Source: Proteiniclasticum aestuarii (GTDB lineage Bacteria > Bacillota > Clostridia > Clostridiales > Clostridiaceae). Taken from it: a stretch of DNA of 64,000 bases. The stretch covers positions 223,607 to 287,606 of the forward strand of contig NZ_JAFNJU010000003.1 of assembly GCF_017368455.1 (NCBI RefSeq). Direction: 5' to 3'. Below the pieces are notes generated by a model that had not been told where the DNA came from, ran no database searches, and saw nothing but the letters and a program-made list of their open reading frames with translations. The position numbers and the translations under genes were made by a program. Within the stretch, counting starts at the first letter, position 1; each line of letters begins with the position of its first letter. Shown here in pieces: positions 58,579 to 64,000 of this stretch.

Positions 58579-59856
58579 ATGGCAGCAATTACAGCAAAGA
58601 AAAAAATGGAAACGGAAAACAGGTTCATCGCCATCAATTCAGGGAAGGATATCATCTTAGCGCTACAGCACCTGATCGCAATGTTCGGTGCGACAGTTCT
58701 GGTTCCGATGCTCACAGGACTGAATCCTTCTGTAGCTTTATTCTCAGCAGGAATCGGTACACTACTGTTTCACCTGGTCACTGGAGGAACGGTTCCGGTG
58801 TTTCTGGGCTCCTCATTCGCATTCATAGCAGTCATAAACATTGTCAAAGAGGCCAACGGTGGAGACTTAGCCTATGCCCAGGGTGGAATACTTGTAGCAG
58901 GGCTTCTGTATGTACTGGCTTCATTCGCGGTAAAGAAGATAAAATATGAAACCATCAAAAAGATCCTGCCATCTTACGTGGTAGGACCCATGATCATGGT
59001 GATCGGTCTTACACTGGTACCAACTGCCTACGGAATGGCTCAGGGCAACCTGATTCTTGCATCGGTGACCCTGCTCACAGCACTGGGCATCAATCTTTTC
59101 GGCAAAGGTATGCTGAAGCAGATGTCCATCATCACAGCGGTAACGGTAGGATATATTGTCTCTCTTCTTATGAATCAGGTGGATACAACAATCATTACCA
59201 GTGCAGCGCTGCTTGAGATGCCTGCATTCACGCTCCCTAAATTCAGCGTAAACGCAATCCTGACCATCGCGCCAGTAGTGCTTGCGGTATTCATGGAACA
59301 TGTGGGAGACATCACTACAAACGGACAGGTAGTAGGAAAAGATTTCATCAAGAAGCCAGGTCTGCACAGAACCCTTCTGGGGGATGGACTGGCAACTGCA
59401 TTCGCAGCACTCATCGGTGGACCTGCAAATACAACCTACGGTGAGAACACGGGCGTTCTGGCCATCACAAAGAATTACAGCCCTCAGCTTCTGAGACTGG
59501 CAGCGGTCTTCGCGGTGGTGCTGGCTTTCGTAGGAAAGCTCGGTGGAACCTTAAGAAGTATTCCAACACCAGTCATGGGAGGAATCAGCATCATCCTGTT
59601 CTCCATGATTGCACTCATCGGACTGAAGACAATCAAGAAAGCCTACGAAGACAAAGAAGTGAAAGTGGAGCTGAAAACTGTAGTCACTGCAGCAGCCATC
59701 CTGATCATAGGTCTTGCGCCAACGTATCTTCCAACGGAGATCGCTTCCCTCTTCTCGGTGAAGATCACAGAAGCCATTTCCCTGAGCGGATTAAGTCTGG
59801 CAGCTATTGCGGGAATCATCCTCAATACACTCTTCGGTTTCGCAACAAGAAAATAG
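58579..59856 (+). CDS. uraA: Uracil permease (NCS2 family)
   Basis: A 425-residue symporter with the NCS2 marks ILALQHLIAMFGATVLVP (TM1), FLGSSFAFIAVI (TM3), EHVGDITTNGQVVGKDF (TM8 Glu) and PANTTYGENTGVLAITKNYSP (TM10 signature). It imports uracil with protons. The PyrR leader identifies uracil as the likely substrate over xanthine. ATG 58579 follows AAGGAGG; an ATG at 58546 lacks a site. Ends at a terminator. Confidence 0.95.
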   Translation: MAAITAKKKMETENRFIAINSGKDIILALQHLIAMFGATVLVPMLTGLNPSVALFSAGIGTLLFHLVTGGTVPVFLGSSFAFIAVINIVKEANGGDLAYAQGGILVAGLLYVLASFAVKKIKYETIKKILPSYVVGPMIMVIGLTLVPTAYGMAQGNLILASVTLLTALGINLFGKGMLKQMSIITAVTVGYIVSLLMNQVDTTIITSAALLEMPAFTLPKFSVNAILTIAPVVLAVFMEHVGDITTNGQVVGKDFIKKPGLHRTLLGDGLATAFAALIGGPANTTYGENTGVLAITKNYSPQLLRLAAVFAVVLAFVGKLGGTLRSIPTPVMGGISIILFSMIALIGLKTIKKAYEDKEVKVELKTVVTAAAILIIGLAPTYLPTEIASLFSVKITEAISLSGLSLAAIAGIILNTLFGFATRK

Positions 59857-59879
59857 ATCAGACAAAGACAACAAGTATA

Positions 59880-59912
59880 CTCGGTATGCCCCTTCGGGTG
59901 TACCGGGTTTTT
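59880..59912 (+). terminator. Terminator of uraA
   Basis: Stem CTCGGTATGCCC (59880-59891) with GGGTGTACCGGG (59896-59907, with G-U pairs), then five T. Confidence 0.85.
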
Positions 59913-59964
59913 CGCTTTTCAGCAGATAATTCACAAGAAGGATTATCACAATAATGTCATACTC

Positions 59965-59973
59965 TGATATAAT
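59965..59973 (+). promoter_or_regulatory. Extended -10 promoter of the MurE-like gene
   Basis: TGATATAAT (59965-59973) is an extended -10; no good -35 at the right distance. Confidence 0.5.
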
Positions 59974-60001
59974 GAAGAGAATTAATAAAGAAGGTGAAGA
60001 A

Positions 60002-61549
60002 ATGAAGCTGAAGAAACTGATAGAGGGATTGGAGTTTGTGGAATACAAAGGGTGCTTTCCTGATGAGATGGAGATCACGTCCGTGACCAATGATTCCAGA
60101 AAGGTGAAGGAAGGAAGTCTTTTCGTAGCCATTAAAGGATACCTGCAGGACGGGCACGACTTCATAGAGATGGCAAGAAAAAAGGGCGCTGCAGCGGCAG
60201 TTGTTTCGGAGTTTCGCGAGGATGTGGACATTTTCCAGGTGAGAGTGCAAAACGCCAGAGAAACGCTGTCTGCATTGTCTGCGAAGCTCATGGGACATCC
60301 GACGAGAAAACTGAGAATGGTCGGAATCACAGCGACCAACGGCAAGACCACCACAAGCTACATACTTGATCATATCTATTCCATGGCCGGATACAGGACG
60401 GGTCTCATCGGAAGTGTCGTGATCAAAGTGGGCGACCGTTTTGTGCACTCTGAACTGACCACTCCCGAAAGTTCCGATCTTCAGCTGATCTTCAGTGAAA
60501 TGGTGGAAGAGAAAATCGAAAGAACCGTCATGGAGGTATCCTCATCTGCCCTTGAGCTTTACAGAGTTCATGATGTGGATTTTGATATCGTGGCCTTCAA
60601 TAATTTCAGCCGGGAACATATTGACCAGCATGGCAGCCTGGAGAAGTATTATGATGCAAAATCCTCACTGGTGAGAAATGCCAAAGAAGGAGCTTTTGCG
60701 GTACTGAACATGGATGATGAAGCGACATACAGCTTAAGGGGAGAGACGAAAGCTCATGTGGTTTCTTTCTCCACAAAGGATGATACCGCAGATCTGTACT
60801 GCAGTGACTTGGATCTCAGCAGTGGCAGAGCGAAATTTCTTCTAAAAATCAGGCAGGATATCGTCGGGCTTGAAGGTGTAATTGAAAAAGGAGAATACCC
60901 TGTAAGTCTTATGGTTCCAGGATTTCATTCCGTGGTCAACTCACTGTCCGCCATGGCCATGGCACTGATTGATGGAGTTCAGATGAGAGATGTCATCAGT
61001 GCAGTGGAAACTTTCGGCGGAGTGGAAAGAAGATTCCAGTATATCTATGATGAAGAGTTCATCATCATAGATGATCATTTCGCCAATGCCAGCAACATCG
61101 ATATGACCCTTGAGAGTCTGGTGAAGCTGAACTACAATAAACTGCACCTGGTTTATGCGATTCGAGGGAATCGAGGACCTACAGTCAACAGGGAGAATAT
61201 CACAACCCTTCTCAAATGGAGAGACAGGCTACATATGGATGAAATCATCGGTACGAAAAGCGGAGAATATGTCACATCCAAGGACAAGGTCACAGAAGAA
61301 GAGATCAGGGTCTTTCATGAAGAACTCGAGAAATCGGATCTGAATGTGATTCTATATGAAGAGCTCAAAGAAGCCATATACGATGCCATTGACAAGGCGC
61401 AGCCGGGAGATGTCGTTCTTCTGGCCGGTTCTCAGGGGATGGACCATGGAGCAAGGGTTGCTCTGGAATATATTTATGAGCAGAAAGACTGCAAGGACAA
61501 AGAGAAACTGTTTGCACCATTAAAGGGAAGAGTCTCTGACATGGCGTAA
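60002..61549 (+). CDS. MurE-like Mur ligase, atypical substrate-binding region
   Basis: A 515-residue Mur ligase. The N-terminal UDP-sugar domain (NDSRKVKEGSLFVAIKGYLQDGHDFI), ATP loop GITATNGKTTTSYI (about 107-120), EVSSSALEL and FNNFSREHIDQHGSLEKYYDAK are MurE-like. The parts that define MurE otherwise are changed: the DYAHTPD block reads DDHFANASNID, the DNPR amino-acid selecting motif is missing (GTKSGEYV at that place), and EVSSHAL has Ser for His. It likely joins an amino acid to an acceptor other than the standard muramyl dipeptide. AAGGTGA precedes ATG 60002; a racemase gene follows after 45 bases. Confidence 0.82.
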   Translation: MKLKKLIEGLEFVEYKGCFPDEMEITSVTNDSRKVKEGSLFVAIKGYLQDGHDFIEMARKKGAAAAVVSEFREDVDIFQVRVQNARETLSALSAKLMGHPTRKLRMVGITATNGKTTTSYILDHIYSMAGYRTGLIGSVVIKVGDRFVHSELTTPESSDLQLIFSEMVEEKIERTVMEVSSSALELYRVHDVDFDIVAFNNFSREHIDQHGSLEKYYDAKSSLVRNAKEGAFAVLNMDDEATYSLRGETKAHVVSFSTKDDTADLYCSDLDLSSGRAKFLLKIRQDIVGLEGVIEKGEYPVSLMVPGFHSVVNSLSAMAMALIDGVQMRDVISAVETFGGVERRFQYIYDEEFIIIDDHFANASNIDMTLESLVKLNYNKLHLVYAIRGNRGPTVNRENITTLLKWRDRLHMDEIIGTKSGEYVTSKDKVTEEEIRVFHEELEKSDLNVILYEELKEAIYDAIDKAQPGDVVLLAGSQGMDHGARVALEYIYEQKDCKDKEKLFAPLKGRVSDMA

Positions 61550-61594
61550 AGATTTGAAGGAGTTGAAAAGGGAAGCCCAGAGCTTTTTAAGCGT

Positions 61595-62302
61595 ATGAAA
61601 GAAAAAATACTAGGTATCATAGGCGGCATGGGGCCGGAAGCCACAGCGCAGCTGTATATGAAGATCATCAAGGCGACAAAGGTGAAAAAAGATCAGGAGC
61701 ATTTCAGAATTGTCATCGACAGCAATCCTAAAATTCCTGACCGCACAAAAGCCATACTGGGATTAGGGGAAAGTCCTGTTCCTTATATAATTGAAACGGC
61801 AAACAACATCAAGAAAATGGGTGCAGACATTGCTTGTATCCCCTGCATCACATCACATTATTTCTATGATGAGATTGTAGCGGGAACTGATCTTAAAATC
61901 ATTCACGCACTGGAGGAGCTGAACCTATACATACACAGGGAGTTTCCGGGAATCCAAAGGATTGGTGTTCTGGCGACTACCGGCACCAGAAACACGAGAA
62001 TCTTCGATGAATATCTGAAGGATGTTTCCATCATCTATCCAGATGATCAGGTGCAGGAAGAGTGCGTCATGGAAGCGATCTATGGCGAAGGTACAGGCAT
62101 CAAGTCGGGTATAACCGACGGGAAGCCGGTGGAGCGGCTGAAAGAAGCAGGAGAACATGTCATTGGGAAAGGTGCCGAGGTGGTCATCCTCGGATGCACT
62201 GAAATCGGACTTGTGCTTTCAGGAGATTCTTTAAGCAGACCAAGCATCGATCCCATGAATGTCATGGCGCTGGTCATGATCGAAAAAGGTAGAGAAGTGT
62301 AG
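61595..62302 (+). CDS. Aspartate/glutamate racemase family protein
   Basis: A 235-residue cofactor-free racemase. GIIGGMGPEATAQLYMKII (about 6-24), SNPKIPDRT, CIPCITSHYF with the first catalytic Cys, and ILGCTEIGLVL with the second Cys are the RacX/aspartate-racemase marks (PCNTAH is PCITSH here). It interconverts L- and D-forms of an acidic or other amino acid. Being directly downstream of the MurE-like ligase, it may supply that ligase with a D-amino acid. The ribosome site is weak. Confidence 0.87.
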   Translation: MKEKILGIIGGMGPEATAQLYMKIIKATKVKKDQEHFRIVIDSNPKIPDRTKAILGLGESPVPYIIETANNIKKMGADIACIPCITSHYFYDEIVAGTDLKIIHALEELNLYIHREFPGIQRIGVLATTGTRNTRIFDEYLKDVSIIYPDDQVQEECVMEAIYGEGTGIKSGITDGKPVERLKEAGEHVIGKGAEVVILGCTEIGLVLSGDSLSRPSIDPMNVMALVMIEKGREV

Positions 62303-62322
62303 AGATTTGGATGCATATATAA

Positions 62323-62355
62323 GGAAAGGACCTGCCGGGGTGGCAGGTTCTTTCC
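62323..62355. terminator. Bidirectional terminator
   Basis: 14-bp arms (62323-62336 GGAAAGGACCTGCC and 62342-62355, one G-U) around GGGGT, between convergent genes. Confidence 0.8.
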
Positions 62356-62363
62356 TGTAACTG

Positions 62364-62927
62364 TTATTTATCCCAAGGAATGGTTTCGACTTCCTCGCCG
62401 CCGAGTTCCTGATTGATGAATCTTGCCAGCGTGAAAAGATAGTCCGACAAACGATTCAGGAATTTGTAGGAGTGAGGGAAGGGGTCCACATTCTCTTCCA
62501 GCAGAAAACGCACGAACTGTCTTTCGCATCGTCTGGATATGGAACGAACCACATGGGTGTAGGTGGCTTCCTTCTTTCCGGAGAAGATGATGAATTTTGT
62601 CTGTGGCGGCATGAGTGCCGTCATTTCATCGATCTTTTCTTCGAGGAGGAGCGCGTGACTTTCATCGAAACGGACGATGGTGAAGCCTGACGAGACTTCT
62701 GTGCCCAGGTTGTATAGCCCGTTCTGGATATACCGGATGAATTCCATGACTTCCGCCTTTGCGGGGAAATCCTCGGCTTCATCCAGCAGTGAGTTCAGAT
62801 ACCCTAAAGATGCATTGACTTCGTCAATCTGCCCATTCAGCTCCAGCAGGGAAGATGATTTCAGCATTCTTTTGCCGCCCAGGGTTCCAGTTGTTCCTTT
62901 ATCTCCTGTTTTTGTAACGATTCCCAT
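62364..62927 (-). CDS. Cob(I)alamin adenosyltransferase, PduO type
   Basis: A 187-residue adenosyltransferase that makes adenosylcobalamin from cob(I)alamin and ATP. VTKTGDKGTTGTLGGKR is the ATP-binding N-terminus, SISRRCERQFV the conserved Arg/Glu helix and LNRLSDYLFTLARFIN the C-terminal signature. ATG 62927 follows GGAGG on the minus strand. AdoCbl enzymes such as glutamate mutase or diol dehydratase are not in the window; a citramalate/methylaspartate route would need one. Confidence 0.93.
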   Translation of the reverse strand: MGIVTKTGDKGTTGTLGGKRMLKSSSLLELNGQIDEVNASLGYLNSLLDEAEDFPAKAEVMEFIRYIQNGLYNLGTEVSSGFTIVRFDESHALLLEEKIDEMTALMPPQTKFIIFSGKKEATYTHVVRSISRRCERQFVRFLLEENVDPFPHSYKFLNRLSDYLFTLARFINQELGGEEVETIPWDK

Positions 62928-63644
62928 ATTAACCTCCGAGTATTTGTTGATGTTAACTTCTATTATAAAGAAGAATACCATGTGTGTGTCGAAAAGATTG
63001 TAAATTAAATGAGAATAATCATGTACTGTGCTAATTGTATTATGAAAAGAATCTGGTATAATAAACGAGTTGTCTTTTTTGAAAGATGACTTCTATATTA
63101 CAGTAAAGCGTTAAGAAAGCGATCGGCTTCTGGTCTAAAATGACAGGTACTCCATCTCGCCAGCAAGTTAATACTGCAGAAAAGAGACGCTGGTTTTCAG
63201 TCTCACAGTATGATCGTCTCAATAAACAGAGGTCTCATAACGGACTATGTAGTGAAAGTCGAGTTCGTTGTGGTCCAGATATTGATGTTTTTAAAATGCA
63301 AACTGCTCAGCTTTTTCATGAGCTTCAATGAAATTTGGGGCTACCAAATGATTGGGGAAAAGAAAACTCAAAAAAATTCCAGAAAAGCTGTTGACAGTGA
63401 TAACCTCAAATGATAATATATAGAAGTCGCCTGACAAGAGCGACAAACAACACAAACAGTTCTTTGAAAATTAAACAGAATATAGGTAAAAAACCAAAGT
63501 ACCTTTTCGAGTAATCGAGAAAACATCTTCGAGCAATTAGAAGATGGGCAGCCGGGTGACCGGATGCAAAAACACTTCCATCACGGAAGTGGAATTCAAG
63601 CAATTGAATTCAAAGCTAGTGTAATGAATAGCTAGTTCAAACTT
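62928..63644 (+). promoter_or_regulatory. rRNA operon promoters and leader
   Basis: P1: TTGTAT (63035-63040), 16-base spacer, extended TGGTATAAT with TATAAT at 63057-63062. P2: TTGACA (63391-63396), 17-base spacer, TAATAT (63414-63419), preceded by an A/T-rich UP-like stretch. A boxA-like antitermination site GTTCTTTGAAAATT lies at 63459-63472. From 63504 to 63635 there are six local hairpins in a row, described separately. The 330 bases between P1 and P2 hold a short open frame (63140-63331) that I do not accept as a gene. Confidence 0.75.
63504..63635 (+). other. Array of six hairpins in the 16S leader
   Basis: In order: TTTTCGA..TCGAGAAAA (63504-63523, one bulge), CATCTTC/GAAGATG (63524-63546), GCAGCCGG-GTGA-CCGGATGC with a GNRA loop (63548-63567), CACTTCC/GGAAGTG (63573-63591), GAATTCA/TGAATTC (63592-63611) and GCTAG/GCTAG-type (63615-63635). 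They fill nearly all the leader just before 16S. Confidence 0.7.

Positions 63645-64000
<356 letters not shown>

Noticed and set aside
63140..63413. Two short plus-strand frames (63140-63331 and 63210-63413) between the rRNA promoters
   Set aside because: No ribosome site, no recognisable protein, and they overlap each other and the P2 promoter. I cannot exclude a small RNA.
63504..63635. Hairpin row considered as a CRISPR array
   Set aside because: The stems differ in sequence, there are no equal repeats or regular spacers, and the place is an rRNA leader.

Overview
The window comes from the chromosome of a Gram-positive, anaerobic, fermentative member of the Clostridia. The start of a 16S rRNA at the right edge, strong Shine-Dalgarno sequences with occasional TTG and GTG starts, Na+-pumping oxaloacetate decarboxylase, citrate lyase, acetate/acetoacetate-type CoA-transferase, cellobiose-type PTS, a PyrR attenuator and a PduO-type adenosyltransferase all fit. 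A genus in or near Clostridiaceae (Proteiniclasticum/Youngiibacter-like) is a guess from memory of such gene sets, not something proved here. Genes are dense, in short operons separated by strong, often bidirectional, hairpin terminators.

Region 1 (1-14.7 kb) is a citrate or 2-hydroxyacid fermentation island. After the tail of a mannitol-dehydrogenase-family gene come a FadR-type GntR regulator and citG, then a minus-strand Na+ pump operon (oadA, oadG, a separate biotin carrier, oadB), a 2HCT-family symporter and citD-citE-citF. Divergent from these is a second, complete lyase operon citC-citD-citE-citF-citX. Uptake by Na+ symport, cleavage to acetate and an oxo acid, and Na+-coupled decarboxylation to pyruvate form one pathway. 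Two lyase complexes share one set of maturation enzymes, and the beta subunit of the minus-strand copy has lost several typical citrate-lyase residues, so it may cleave another substrate (citramalate is the obvious candidate).

Region 2 (14.9-27.2 kb) holds redox and housekeeping genes: an OsmC-like protein, thioredoxin, a dUTPase with a long insertion, an HD-domain alarmone-hydrolase-like protein, a Gfo/Idh/MocA oxidoreductase, two tandem glutathione-peroxidase-like genes, DUF427, WrbA, tRNA-Glu(CTC), a two-subunit CoA-transferase with a divergent LysR regulator, a lipase, a DUF3048 lipoprotein and a YpfJ-type metallopeptidase. Region 3 (27.2-33 kb) opens with a 420-bp gap carrying four perfect DnaA boxes, then sfsA, a TIM-barrel protein, a Cys-rich small protein, carboxypeptidase Taq, MTA/SAH nucleosidase and tcdA.

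Region 4 (33-42 kb) is a beta-glucoside/chitooligosaccharide PTS island: IIA, IIB, IIC and a second IIA, GH4 and GH1 phospho-glucosidases, a ChbG-type deacetylase, DUF3284 and a HutC-type GntR regulator, with a clear operator palindrome just downstream of the IIB promoter. Region 5 (42-55 kb) has an ABC-2 exporter, a SWIM/membrane/methyltransferase operon, two MFS transporters, a double-GNAT protein, a P-loop kinase, DUF975, SRAP and an iron-type alcohol dehydrogenase. Region 6 (55-64 kb) has two identical tRNA-Lys(CTT) genes, an M29 aminopeptidase, aroA, a PyrR-controlled uracil permease, an atypical MurE-like ligase with an amino-acid racemase, a cobalamin adenosyltransferase, and a long leader with two promoters and a row of hairpins leading into the 16S rRNA gene.
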